Position numbers and translations under genes: made by a program. Positions 43,671-52,376 of a DNA stretch of 64,000 bases are shown here, piece by piece. The notes beneath the pieces were generated by a model. The model had not been told where the DNA came from, did no database searches, and was given only the letters and a program-made list of their open reading frames with translations. Position 1 is the first letter of the stretch; every line of letters begins with the position of its first letter. This DNA is from Bacteroidia bacterium (GTDB lineage: Bacteria; Bacteroidota; Bacteroidia; Cytophagales; JAAEPT01): the NCBI GenBank assembly GCA_030431525.1, contig JAUIJC010000020.1, forward strand, positions 31,080 through 95,079, in the 5' to 3' direction.

Positions 43671-44336
43671 ATGCTCAGCCACACTGAAGAGAATTACCTC
43701 AAGGCCATTTACCAACTCTCTGAAGGCGACCGCAAAGAGGTCTCCACCAATGCTATTTCAGAGTATTTGGACACACGCCCTGCATCGGTAAGTGACATGA
43801 TTCGCAAGCTCGCCGAAAAAGAGCTTATTCATTATAAAAAGTACAAAGGCGTACGCCTCACCAAAGAAGGATTAATGCTTGCCTTGCAGGTATTAAGAAA
43901 ACACCGTCTTTGGGAAGTTTTTTTGGTTAAAAAACTGGGCTTCAACTGGGACGAGGTGCATGATGTGGCCGAACAGTTGGAACACATCCAGTCTCCATTG
44001 TTAGTCAAAAAGCTTGACGAGTTTTTGGGTCATCCTTCTTTCGACCCACATGGCGATCCCATCCCTACTGAATCCGGAGAAATGCCAGGCATGTTACAGG
44101 TCCCTCTTTCAGACACAGAATTAGATGGCCCTTTCGTGGTCATCGGCGTGAAGGATTCCAGCACAGAATTCCTCCAACATTTGGACTCCTTGGGCATCCG
44201 CCTCGGGCTCAAACTCCAAATCCAGGAGCGAGCTGTTTACGACGGCTCCATTACCCTAGAAGCAGATTCGAGAATCATCTCAGTCTCCAAGGAGGTTGCG
44301 GAAAACCTCTTTGTGTCCTCTCATAAAAATGCATAA
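43671..44336 (+). CDS. mntR: DtxR/MntR-family metal-dependent repressor
   Basis: A 221-residue repressor that senses Mn2+ or Fe2+. The winged helix (LSHTEENYLKAIYQL, then STNAISEYLDTRPASVSDMIRKL) and the metal/dimer domain (HRLWEVFLVKKLGFNWDEVHDVAEQLEHI, LDEFLGHPSFDPHGDPIP) are intact, followed by an SH3-like FeoA domain. The start at 43671 (MLSHTEEN) matches the family N-terminus. It is the first gene of an uptake operon and overlaps the next gene, and should repress it at the operator just upstream. The choice between Mn and Fe is inferred from the transporter type. Confidence 0.92.
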   Translation: MLSHTEENYLKAIYQLSEGDRKEVSTNAISEYLDTRPASVSDMIRKLAEKELIHYKKYKGVRLTKEGLMLALQVLRKHRLWEVFLVKKLGFNWDEVHDVAEQLEHIQSPLLVKKLDEFLGHPSFDPHGDPIPTESGEMPGMLQVPLSDTELDGPFVVIGVKDSSTEFLQHLDSLGIRLGLKLQIQERAVYDGSITLEADSRIISVSKEVAENLFVSSHKNA

Positions 44337-45270
44337 CAATATGCAGCGCATACTCCTTCACATTGCTGGCCTCGCCACGGCTTTACTTTTCCTTTCGGCC
44401 TGCAGCAGCAATGAAACGGCTGATTCAGACTCCTCTCATAAGCCACTTATTGTGGCCACCACTGGAATCATTGGTGACGCCATCGAAAAGATTGTTGGCG
44501 ATAGTGCTGATGTGATTTCCCTTATGGGCCCTGGTGTAGATCCCCATACCCATAAACCTATCCGTCAAGATTTGGTAAATCTTAACAAGGCGGATTTTGT
44601 CTTCCACAACGGTCTTCATTTGGAAGGTAAAATGACTGATGTGCTGGAAAAGCTGGGTAAGAAAAAGCCCGTTATTGCCTTCTCGGATGGTCTTTCTACA
44701 GAAAACTTTCGCAAAGCTGAGGGTTTCACCAGCTACGATCCGCACATCTGGTTTGATGTTGCTCTATGGACCAAAGCTGTTCGTTATGCTGGAGAAGAGT
44801 TGATTGCTAAAGACAGCCTTCGCGCTGATTATTACAGACCGAGACTTGAGGCTTACCTTCAAGAAATGGAGGCGTTGGACAATTGGGTCAAAGCCGAAAT
44901 CAAAGCCATTCCTGAAGATAAGCGCCTTATGGTTACGGCTCATGATGCCTTCGGCTACTTTGGCAGGGCTTATCAGTTAGAAGTGAGAGGCGTTCAAGGA
45001 CTATCCACTGTTTCTGAACCAAGCGTTAAGGAAGTAAATGAACTGAGTGACTTGTTGGTTTCCAGAAAAGTGAAAGCTGTATTTGTGGAGTCATCCGTTC
45101 GCCCAAAATTGGTTGAAGCCGTTGCCAAAAACTGTGAATCAAAGGGTTGGAAGGTGGAGATTGGCGGCGAGCTATTCTCAGATGCTCTTGGTGAAAAAGG
45201 CACTCCCGAGGGTGAGTACATTGGGATGGTGAAACACAATGTCAATACGATTGTCAGCGCATTAAAATAA
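44329..45270 (+). CDS. Metal ABC transporter substrate-binding lipoprotein (TroA/MntC/ZnuA cluster)
   Basis: A 313-residue cluster A-I binding protein that delivers Mn2+, Zn2+ or Fe2+ to the permease. The lipobox LFLSAC follows a signal peptide. Metal ligands are visible as DPHTHKP, ENGLHLE-like HNGLHLEG, TAHDAFGYFG and the C-terminal EIGGELFSDALG. It lacks the His-rich loop typical of ZnuA, which favours manganese or iron. It overlaps mntR by 8 bp and the ATPase by 1 bp. ATG at 44341 is an alternative start. Confidence 0.93.
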   Translation: MHNNMQRILLHIAGLATALLFLSACSSNETADSDSSHKPLIVATTGIIGDAIEKIVGDSADVISLMGPGVDPHTHKPIRQDLVNLNKADFVFHNGLHLEGKMTDVLEKLGKKKPVIAFSDGLSTENFRKAEGFTSYDPHIWFDVALWTKAVRYAGEELIAKDSLRADYYRPRLEAYLQEMEALDNWVKAEIKAIPEDKRLMVTAHDAFGYFGRAYQLEVRGVQGLSTVSEPSVKEVNELSDLLVSRKVKAVFVESSVRPKLVEAVAKNCESKGWKVEIGGELFSDALGEKGTPEGEYIGMVKHNVNTIVSALK

Positions 45271-46067
45271 TGGCAGACCAAAACACAACTTCAGCGACAC
45301 CGGCCTTAGAAGTTCATGACCTGACGGTAAGCTACCACAGCAAGCCAGTGCTTTGGGGGGTTGACTTTACGGTACCTCAAGGAACCCTTACAGGAATCAT
45401 GGGACCAAATGGCGCTGGAAAATCCACGCTGATAAAGTCCATCATGGGTTTGGTGGAGATGAACAGCGGATTCGCGCACATTTTGGGAGGACCACTGGAA
45501 AAAGTTCGCCAACAAGTCAGCTACGTCCCCCAACGAGAATCTGTGGATTGGAATTTCCCAGCCTCTGTCCTTGATGTGGTTTTGATGGGACGATACGGCA
45601 AACTTGGCCTTTTCAAACGCCCACGTAAAGCGGACAAAGAAGCGGCTCTTTCTTGCTTGGAGGATGTAGGACTTTTGCCTTTCAAAGACAGGCAAATCGC
45701 CCAACTCTCTGGTGGTCAGCAGCAACGTGTATTCCTTGCTCGAGCATTGGCACAAGATGCCGACATCTATTTCATGGATGAACCTTTCGCCGGTGTGGAT
45801 GCCGCCACAGAGCAGGCAATCATCAACCTGCTCAAAAAAATGCGGGAACAGGGAAAAACTGTTTTTGTGGTGCACCATGATTTACAAACTGCTCCTGAAT
45901 ACTTTGACTGGATGGTATTCCTAAACACTCGTCTTGTGGCAAATGGACCTACCAAAAAGGTCTTCACTCAAGAGGTGCTCAAAGAAACCTATGGAGGAAA
46001 ATTGAGTCTTCTGGTTCAGGTAGGCGACTTATTGGCTGAGGAAGGACTTCCACCACGTAAGGGATAA
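45270..46067 (+). CDS. Metal ABC transporter ATP-binding protein
   Basis: A 265-residue ATPase of the Mn/Zn/Fe transporter. Walker A is GPNGAGKST, signature LSGGQQQRVFLARALAQ, Walker B IYFMDEPFAGVD, and the switch His is in VVHHD. VSYVPQRESVDWNFPASVLDVVLMG is a hallmark of MntB/SitB-type ATPases. It is coupled to the binding protein through TAATG and followed 5 bp later by the permease. Confidence 0.95.
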   Translation: MADQNTTSATPALEVHDLTVSYHSKPVLWGVDFTVPQGTLTGIMGPNGAGKSTLIKSIMGLVEMNSGFAHILGGPLEKVRQQVSYVPQRESVDWNFPASVLDVVLMGRYGKLGLFKRPRKADKEAALSCLEDVGLLPFKDRQIAQLSGGQQQRVFLARALAQDADIYFMDEPFAGVDAATEQAIINLLKKMREQGKTVFVVHHDLQTAPEYFDWMVFLNTRLVANGPTKKVFTQEVLKETYGGKLSLLVQVGDLLAEEGLPPRKG

Positions 46068-46072
46068 GTTGG

Positions 46073-47353
46073 ATGAATTGGCTTGAATTCATTACGTTCG
46101 ATAATGCCCTAATACGAAACGTTGTATTAGGCTCTACCCTTTTGGCACTGAGCTCTTCTGTGGTCGGTTGCTTCACCTTGCTTCGTAAGAGGGCTTTGGT
46201 AGGTGATGCCGTTTCGCATTCTGTGCTTCCAGGAGTATGCCTTGCCTTTTTGTTCCAAGGCACCAAGGATCCTTTGGTATTGCTGATTGGTGCTTTCATT
46301 ACAGGCTGGCTGTCCTTATTAACCATTGATCTCATCACCAAACGATCAAGGATTCCCGAAGATGCGGCTACCGGTTTAGTACTGTCTGTCTTTTTCGGGG
46401 TAGGCATCTTGCTCCTGACTTACATCCAACACCTACCGAATTTGGCCAACCAATCTGGCCTTGACAGCTTCTTGTTTGGAAACATCCTGTCCATCTCAGA
46501 AAAGGATCTTTATGTTTTTGGGGCTGTAGCCATTTGTCTACTCACCTGCGTTTGGCTTTTCTACAAGGAATTTCAAGTTCTTTCCTTTGATGAAGGCTAT
46601 GCTTCCACCATTGGAATGCCGGTAAAAGGCCTTCGCCTTTTGCTCACCACATTGACAGTTTTAGCTGTTGTAGTTGGTATTCAATCTGTTGGAGTGGTTT
46701 TGATGGCGGCGCTTTTGATTACACCTGCGGCAGCTGCCCGATTCCTTACAAACCGTCTTGGTCCAATGGTGATAATTGCCGCAATAATTGGAGCCACCGC
46801 AGGACTAACGGGAACATTTATTTCCTCTGCTTTCCGAACCCCTACGGGACCTTGGATTGTGATGGCTTTATCCATCATGGCCTTAGGCGCTTTCTTCTTC
46901 GCTCCTAAACAAGGGATTTTGGCAAAATGGATTCGCCAACGCCACTGGAACAGACAAATTCAAGATGAAAACATCCTGAAAGCGATATTCCAATTTCAGC
47001 TGGACAACAACTCCAATGATCCTGTTCAAACCGAAACCCTTATCAAATGGCGTCCGATGGAGGCCAAACAATTGAGGTCTGGCTTAAAAAGGCTTTCCAG
47101 CCAAGGCTACCTTGAGCAAAACAATGGTTGGCTGCTGACGCAAGTTGGACAAAAGCGTGGGGAGCGGATTACAAGACTCCACCGACTCTGGGAAACATAC
47201 TTGACCAAATACCTCAAGATCGCCCCAGACCATGTGCATGAGGATGCCGAAAGCATTGAGCACATCATTACACCCGAGCTTGAACTTGAACTTGAAAAGT
47301 TGTTGGATTACCCTGAAAAGGACCCTCACGATTCATCCATTCCAAGAAGTTAG
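46073..47353 (+). CDS. Metal ABC permease fused to a DtxR-like cytoplasmic domain
   Basis: A 426-residue inner-membrane permease. Residues 1-285 carry about eight hydrophobic segments and the ABC-3 motifs GDAVSHSVLPGVCLAF and GVVLMAALLITPAAAARFL. Residues about 295-426 are soluble and end in HRLWETYLTKYLKIAPDHVHEDAESIEHI and LDYPEKDPHDSSIP. These are unmistakably like the metal/dimer domain of the mntR protein encoded three genes upstream, preceded by a winged-helix-like segment. The fusion suggests direct metal feedback on transport. Similar fusions are known in Bacteroidota. Confidence 0.93.
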   Translation: MNWLEFITFDNALIRNVVLGSTLLALSSSVVGCFTLLRKRALVGDAVSHSVLPGVCLAFLFQGTKDPLVLLIGAFITGWLSLLTIDLITKRSRIPEDAATGLVLSVFFGVGILLLTYIQHLPNLANQSGLDSFLFGNILSISEKDLYVFGAVAICLLTCVWLFYKEFQVLSFDEGYASTIGMPVKGLRLLLTTLTVLAVVVGIQSVGVVLMAALLITPAAAARFLTNRLGPMVIIAAIIGATAGLTGTFISSAFRTPTGPWIVMALSIMALGAFFFAPKQGILAKWIRQRHWNRQIQDENILKAIFQFQLDNNSNDPVQTETLIKWRPMEAKQLRSGLKRLSSQGYLEQNNGWLLTQVGQKRGERITRLHRLWETYLTKYLKIAPDHVHEDAESIEHIITPELELELEKLLDYPEKDPHDSSIPRS

Positions 47354-47356
47354 ACC

Positions 47357-48244
47357 ATGACTTTAATTGCCGGAGATTATTGGAGTATGCTTGCGGGATG
47401 TTTGGTTGCCATCCCCTGCGCCATTCTAGGATGTTACCTTGTGTTGCGCCGAATGGTAATGATTGGCGATGCCATTTCCCATGCGGTCCTCCCTGGAATC
47501 GTGCTTGCCTTCATGTTAACTGACAAGATGGACACTCTGCCGCTATTAATTGGAGCGGGTTCCCTCGGAATGTTGACCACCTTCTTGATTGAATTCCTTC
47601 ATAGAAAAGTTAGGCTTCAAGAAGACGCTTCCATTGGCGTCACCTTTACGTGGCTTTTTGCCATTGGGGTGATACTCGTCTCCACATTTGTGAGCAATGT
47701 TCATATCGACCAAGAGTGTGTGCTTTACGGAGACCTTGTCAACATCCCCTTTGACCTCATGGAAATTGGAGGAAAAGAAATGGGGCCTGTGGCAATATGG
47801 ACCCTGGGTTTGGTCAACCTTTGTGTACTGGCCTTTGTTTGGATTTTCTATCGTCAACTATTCATCACCACCTTCGATCCCTCATTTGCTGTTGCCATAG
47901 GAATTTCAGCCACCCTTTGGCATTATGCCTTGATGGGTGCTGTTTCAATGGTGAGTGTGGCGTCCTTTGAATCTGTGGGGGCTATTTTGGTGGTCGCGTT
48001 CTTGGTGGCACCAGCAGCAACGGCTTATCTATTGACAGACAACTTCAAGTTGATGCTTGGACTTTCTGTCCTTTTTGGAATTGCTTCAGCCATCTTGGGT
48101 TACTTATTGGCAATCTCACTCAATTCATCTGCAGCTGGTGGCATGGTCACTGTTGCTGGGGGAATCTTTGGCTTGGTATTCGTGTTATCTCCAAGGTATG
48201 GGATGTTCAGCAAAAAGCTCCGTACACTCTTCAAAGTCGCCTAA
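47357..48244 (+). CDS. Metal ABC permease, second subunit
   Basis: A 295-residue ABC-3 family permease. GDAISHAVLPGIVLAFML and GAILVVAFLVAPAATAYLL are the family motifs, with eight or nine membrane segments throughout. It starts 3 bp after the fused permease, with which it should form a heterodimer. It has no cytoplasmic extension. Confidence 0.95.
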   Translation: MTLIAGDYWSMLAGCLVAIPCAILGCYLVLRRMVMIGDAISHAVLPGIVLAFMLTDKMDTLPLLIGAGSLGMLTTFLIEFLHRKVRLQEDASIGVTFTWLFAIGVILVSTFVSNVHIDQECVLYGDLVNIPFDLMEIGGKEMGPVAIWTLGLVNLCVLAFVWIFYRQLFITTFDPSFAVAIGISATLWHYALMGAVSMVSVASFESVGAILVVAFLVAPAATAYLLTDNFKLMLGLSVLFGIASAILGYLLAISLNSSAAGGMVTVAGGIFGLVFVLSPRYGMFSKKLRTLFKVA

Positions 48245-48323
48245 TTGACGAACCACCAAGGATTGATGGCGTATCTTAGAAGACGCCAGTTCAATTCATG
48301 TTTTAGCTTTACTTTAACTTCAG

Positions 48324-48851
48324 ATGCGTAACCTCCTGATCATATTTACAATTGTAATTCCTTTGCTGGGATTCAATTTCAAACCAGCAGCAACCACCCA
48401 AAGCAGTGCAGCCATCGAATGGATTTCCATCGAAGAGGCTGAAAAACGCATGAAAAACGAGCCACGAAAAGTATTGGTGGACGTTTACACAAACTGGTGT
48501 GGATGGTGCAAACGCATGGACCAAACGACTTTTAAGGATCCAAAAGTGGTCGATTACATCAATAAGAATTACTACGCTGTGAAGTTAAATGCTGAACAGG
48601 ATGGAGCCATTCAGTTTGGAGGAAGAACCTACGAGAAAACACAAAAATACCATGATTTGGCCATTGTTCTTCTTCAAGGGAAAATGAGCTTTCCAAGTGT
48701 CGCATACATCGATACAGACAAAAAAGTCATTACTTCAGTCCCTGGTTTCCAGACAGCTCAGGACATGATAAAGATTGTCTCTTTTATTGGAGAGGATTTC
48801 TGGAAGACCACACCTTGGGAAACGTATAGTGCCGAATATCCAAACAACTAA
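48324..48851 (+). CDS. Thioredoxin-like secreted protein
   Basis: A 175-residue protein of the thioredoxin fold with an N-terminal signal or anchor segment (LLIIFTIVIPLLGF). The active site is CGWC in YTNWCGWCKRMD, and the cis-Pro lies in MSFPSVAYID. The DUF255-like FKDPKVVDYINKNYYAVKLNA pattern resembles periplasmic disulfide reductases of Bacteroidota. It follows the permease by 79 bp and has a strong terminator, so it may be the last gene of the metal operon. Confidence 0.9.
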   Translation: MRNLLIIFTIVIPLLGFNFKPAATTQSSAAIEWISIEEAEKRMKNEPRKVLVDVYTNWCGWCKRMDQTTFKDPKVVDYINKNYYAVKLNAEQDGAIQFGGRTYEKTQKYHDLAIVLLQGKMSFPSVAYIDTDKKVITSVPGFQTAQDMIKIVSFIGEDFWKTTPWETYSAEYPNN

Positions 48852-48865
48852 ATAGTTGAAACGAT

Positions 48866-48910
48866 AAAAACAGAAAGGGCGGTGATTGAATCACCGCCCT
48901 TTCTGTTTTT
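48866..48910. terminator. Shared terminator of the thioredoxin-like and hydroxylase genes
   Basis: A perfect 20-bp stem (AAAAACAGAAAGGGCGGTGA and its complement) with a 5-nt loop lies between convergent genes, with T-tracts both ways. Confidence 0.95.
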
Positions 48911-48923
48911 AATGCACTTTATT

Positions 48924-49535
48924 TTATTGGTTCCCTTTTCTTGGCATTGTACCAAACACCCAATCCCAAAATGGAGAAGAAACTCCAAATGCTACCGTGT
49001 CGTCCTTATGATGATGAATACCATGGTGAATCCATAGAATCCTAAGGAAGTTTTTTGGTGCACGCCGTGCGTGAACAATGTAATGGACAAACAAATAGGT
49101 AGCATATCCAGACAAGAAACCTGGTAAGAACCCATAGACGTTATTCCCCATAACCCATCGGAAGGCGATGTAGGTGATAGCTGCCAAAAGGATACTTACC
49201 ACTGGAGGCATCGCTAATCTGGTTTTGTCATTCGGGTGGTCATGATGGACACCATGAAAGGAATATGCAATCCACTTTTTGAGCTTGTTTGTTGGGGCCA
49301 TGTGGAACACAACCCGATGAACGAAATACTCGAATAAGGTAAAGGAGAGAAATCCAACGAGAAATAGCAGAATTGTCCTCCCTCCTCCCAGCAAACTGTG
49401 CACTGATGCATGGATGATAAGTCCGGCAGAAATCCCGTAATACAATATTAAGGGAACGGAAAAATGAGTATGAGTTAGCCGTTCAAAAATCCTGCTCTTA
49501 AATAGTCTCTGGTCCTTTTCCACTTCTTGACTCAT
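48924..49535 (-). CDS. Fatty acid hydroxylase superfamily protein
   Basis: A 203-residue membrane di-iron enzyme of the sterol desaturase/fatty-acid hydroxylase superfamily. Histidine clusters for the two irons are HRVVFH, HGVHHDHP, and HHGIHHHKDD after HARRAP. About four membrane helices surround them. The order and spacing resemble fatty-acid 2-hydroxylases, so a role in hydroxy fatty acids of sphingolipids or lipid A is plausible but inferred. Monocistronic. Confidence 0.9.
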   Translation of the reverse strand: MSQEVEKDQRLFKSRIFERLTHTHFSVPLILYYGISAGLIIHASVHSLLGGGRTILLFLVGFLSFTLFEYFVHRVVFHMAPTNKLKKWIAYSFHGVHHDHPNDKTRLAMPPVVSILLAAITYIAFRWVMGNNVYGFLPGFLSGYATYLFVHYIVHARRAPKNFLRILWIHHGIHHHKDDTVAFGVSSPFWDWVFGTMPRKGNQ

Positions 49536-49646
49536 GATCTTTACTTTTATCAGTGAAATATGACAGTACCTTTTTGCCTATACGTTAAATTCTCCCCTCT
49601 TGTCGTATTTTCGAGAAATGTTTTAGACGAAGCCTTTTTATGTCTT

Positions 49647-50888
49647 ATGAAAAACCTGCTTAAAAGTGGCCTTTTGGGATTGACCCTATGCCTAATTTCT
49701 TGTTCAGAAAAGGTAACGGGAAGTAGTCAATCCGAATCATCCACCATACAAGAATCAACTGCCGTTCAAGCTCTAGCCCAAGAAGAAGCCCCACAATCTT
49801 TATTGCTTGGAGCTGAGAATGTGGACTTCAAAGAATTGCTTGGCGAGAAAAATGTGGCTTTGGTGGTCAATCAGACTTCCCAAATAAATAATGTGCATTT
49901 GGCGGATACCTTACTTGCCCTTGGTATCAAGCTGAAAAGGGCATTTGCGCCTGAGCATGGCTTCAGGGGTGATGCTGATGCCGGAGAACATGTGGATAGC
50001 GGTAAGGATCCAAAAACTGGCCTTCCAATTATTTCCCTCTATGGGAAACACAAGAAGCCTACAAAAGAAGACTTGGAAGGCATCGACATTGTGGTGTTCG
50101 ACATTCAAGATGTAGGCGCCCGCTTTTATACCTACATCAGCACCATGCATTACGTCATGGAAGCTTGCGCAGAACAAGGCAAGGAATTCATTGTGCTTGA
50201 CCGCCCTAACCCAAATGGTGATTATGTTGACGGTCCTGTTTTGGACACAACTAACTGGCGCTCTTTTGTAGGCATGCATCCCATTCCAATTGTTCATGGC
50301 CTCACCGTTGGGGAATTGGCAAAAATGATCAATGGCGAGGGCTGGCTAAAAGGCGGTTCCCAATGTAAACTGCAAATCATCCCTTGTAAAAACTACCAAC
50401 ACTCGGATGCTTATTCCCTTCCCGTAAAGCCTTCCCCAAATCTCCCAAACGACCTTTCTATCCGCCTTTACCCTTCGCTGTGTTTATTTGAGCCAACTGA
50501 AGTGAGCGTAGGAAGAGGAACCATGGAGCCTTTCCAAATCATTGGCCTACCTTACCCTCATGACTCTGCTACTTATGAGTTCACACCGAAGAGTATCCAA
50601 GGTATGGCCAAATACCCCAAGCATGAGGGGAAGAAATGTTATGGAAAGGATTTCAGAAATGCTAAGGCTCCGCAATTCAGCTTGGATTATTTAATCAGCT
50701 ACTATTCCTATTCCAAACAGCCATCCAAGTTTTTCACCAGCAGGAACTTCTTCAACAAATTGGCGGGGAATGATAAGCTCATTAAGCAGATTGAATCCGG
50801 CATGACGGCTGAACAAATCCGAGAAACCTGGGCAAAGGATTTAGAGCAATACCTAACTTTGCGCTCCAAATACCTGATTTACGACTGA
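49647..50888 (+). CDS. DUF1343 lipoprotein (NamZ-like exo-N-acetylmuramidase)
   Basis: A 413-residue lipoprotein. The lipobox LCLISC gives Cys about 17, and the mature part begins with a Ser/Glu linker. The DUF1343 domain shows FAPEHGFRGDADAG, DIVVFDIQDVGARFYTYIST and RPNPNGDYVDGP. B. subtilis NamZ of this family removes terminal MurNAc from peptidoglycan fragments; a similar recycling role is likely. The start at 49647 gives a proper signal peptide. fmt follows 4 bp later. Confidence 0.9.
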   Translation: MKNLLKSGLLGLTLCLISCSEKVTGSSQSESSTIQESTAVQALAQEEAPQSLLLGAENVDFKELLGEKNVALVVNQTSQINNVHLADTLLALGIKLKRAFAPEHGFRGDADAGEHVDSGKDPKTGLPIISLYGKHKKPTKEDLEGIDIVVFDIQDVGARFYTYISTMHYVMEACAEQGKEFIVLDRPNPNGDYVDGPVLDTTNWRSFVGMHPIPIVHGLTVGELAKMINGEGWLKGGSQCKLQIIPCKNYQHSDAYSLPVKPSPNLPNDLSIRLYPSLCLFEPTEVSVGRGTMEPFQIIGLPYPHDSATYEFTPKSIQGMAKYPKHEGKKCYGKDFRNAKAPQFSLDYLISYYSYSKQPSKFFTSRNFFNKLAGNDKLIKQIESGMTAEQIRETWAKDLEQYLTLRSKYLIYD

Positions 50889-50892
50889 TTTC

Positions 50893-51804
50893 ATGAAGAT
50901 AATTTATATGGGAACGCCAGATTTTGCCGTTCCCGCCCTTTCGACTTTAGTGGAAAATGGATACGAAGTGGTAGCTGTGATTACCGCTCCTGACAAGCCC
51001 GCTGGACGTGGTAGAAAGTTGACCGGTTCGCCTGTGAAGGAATATGCAGTCCAACATGATTTGCCTGTTCTTCAGCCTACCAACCTTAAGGACCCTGAAT
51101 TCTTGGAGGAGCTTAAATCCTACAACGCCGATCTCCAAATCGTAGTCGCTTTCCGCATGTTACCTGATTTAGTTTGGGACATGCCGCCGATGGGTACTTT
51201 CAACCTTCATGGATCCCTATTGCCGGATTATCGTGGGGCTGCGCCAATTAACTGGGCGGTAGTCAATGGCGACAAGGAAACAGGTTTAACCACTTTCTTC
51301 CTCAAGCATGAAATCGACACTGGTGATATCATCATGCAGGAAAAGGAACCTATTTCCAAGGACGATACCGCTGGTAGCCTTTATGGCAGATTGATGGAAA
51401 AAGGAGCTGGGTTGGTCTTGGAAACGGTCAGGAAAATTGAGGCTGGTGAAACCACCCCTCATCCTCAATCCTTAACTGGACATGAGCGTCCTGCTCCAAA
51501 AATTTTCCGTGAAACCTGTGAGATTGACTGGAGCAAACCATCCGAAGAAATCAGAAACTTGGTTCGTGGAATGGCTCCTTATCCTGCCGCTTGGACCACC
51601 TTGGAAGGTAAGTCTTGTAAGATCTTTTCTTTAGAGCCTTCAGACACTCCACTTGCTGAGGGAAAAGACATTGAGTCGGACAACAAAACCTACCTAAGGT
51701 TCCGAACAGGTGATGGCCAAATCGACATCAAAGAACTTCAATTGCAGGGAAAACGCAGAATGACCATCGAGGACTTTTTGCGTGGTTTCAACTTAACGGT
51801 ATAA
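50893..51804 (+). CDS. fmt: Methionyl-tRNA formyltransferase
   Basis: A 303-residue enzyme that formylates initiator Met-tRNA. YMGTPDFAVPALSTL begins the protein; HGSLLPDYRGAAPINWA holds the catalytic His after FNL, and EIDTGDII holds the Asp. The C-terminal RNA-binding domain (GMAPYPAAWTTLEG, then KELQLQGKRRM) is present. It lies between the DUF1343 gene and folA, probably one operon and a folate-linked pair. Confidence 0.98.
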   Translation: MKIIYMGTPDFAVPALSTLVENGYEVVAVITAPDKPAGRGRKLTGSPVKEYAVQHDLPVLQPTNLKDPEFLEELKSYNADLQIVVAFRMLPDLVWDMPPMGTFNLHGSLLPDYRGAAPINWAVVNGDKETGLTTFFLKHEIDTGDIIMQEKEPISKDDTAGSLYGRLMEKGAGLVLETVRKIEAGETTPHPQSLTGHERPAPKIFRETCEIDWSKPSEEIRNLVRGMAPYPAAWTTLEGKSCKIFSLEPSDTPLAEGKDIESDNKTYLRFRTGDGQIDIKELQLQGKRRMTIEDFLRGFNLTV

Positions 51805-51808
51805 TCCA

Positions 51809-52306
51809 ATGATCATCTCACAAATTGTGGCCGTAGCCGAAAATGGCGCCATAGGAAAAGACAATGATTTGCCGTGGAGGCTGCCTGCTGACCTAAAGTT
51901 TTTTAAGCAAACTACTTTGGGCCACCATATGGTGACTGGACGCAAAAACTATGAATCCATAGGAAGGCCGCTCCCAGGTCGCACCACCATCATATTGAGC
52001 AGAAATCCGGACTATGCTGTGGAGGGCTGCGAAGTATTCCAAAACCTTGACGAAGCCATTGAGATAGCTCAACGAAATGGTGAGGAAGAACTGTTCATCA
52101 TTGGTGGAGCTCAAATCTATTTGGAAAGCCTGCCGGTGACCCAAAAAATTTACATGACCGAGGTGGAAACATCAGTGCCTGATGCTGACACCTTCTACCC
52201 TGAGCTGGACATTACAGAATGGGAAGAGGTTTCAAGAGAACGTCACCTTGCGAATGAAAAAAACCCATTTGCCTATTCCTTTGTAGTTTTCGAGCGTAGA
52301 GCCTAA
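51809..52306 (+). CDS. folA: Dihydrofolate reductase
   Basis: A 165-residue NADPH-dependent enzyme. AVAENGAIGKDNDLPWRLPADLKFF includes the catalytic acidic position as Asp in WRLPADLKFF. GRKNYESIGRPLPGRTTIILSR, EELFIIGGAQIY and TFYPELD are all standard. It starts 4 bp after fmt, coupling folate reduction with tRNA formylation. Confidence 0.97.
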   Translation: MIISQIVAVAENGAIGKDNDLPWRLPADLKFFKQTTLGHHMVTGRKNYESIGRPLPGRTTIILSRNPDYAVEGCEVFQNLDEAIEIAQRNGEEELFIIGGAQIYLESLPVTQKIYMTEVETSVPDADTFYPELDITEWEEVSRERHLANEKNPFAYSFVVFERRA

Positions 52307-52310
52307 AAAA

Positions 52311-52340
52311 ATAAGCCCTCCAACAAGGAGGGCTTTATTA
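52311..52340 (+). terminator. Terminator of fmt-folA
   Basis: AAGCCCTC (52313-52320) pairs with GAGGGCTT (52328-52335) over a 7-nt loop just past the folA stop. A T-rich stretch follows. Confidence 0.85.
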
Positions 52341-52376
52341 TCAATTTATTTATCGTAAAATTGCTTTATAGCACAA

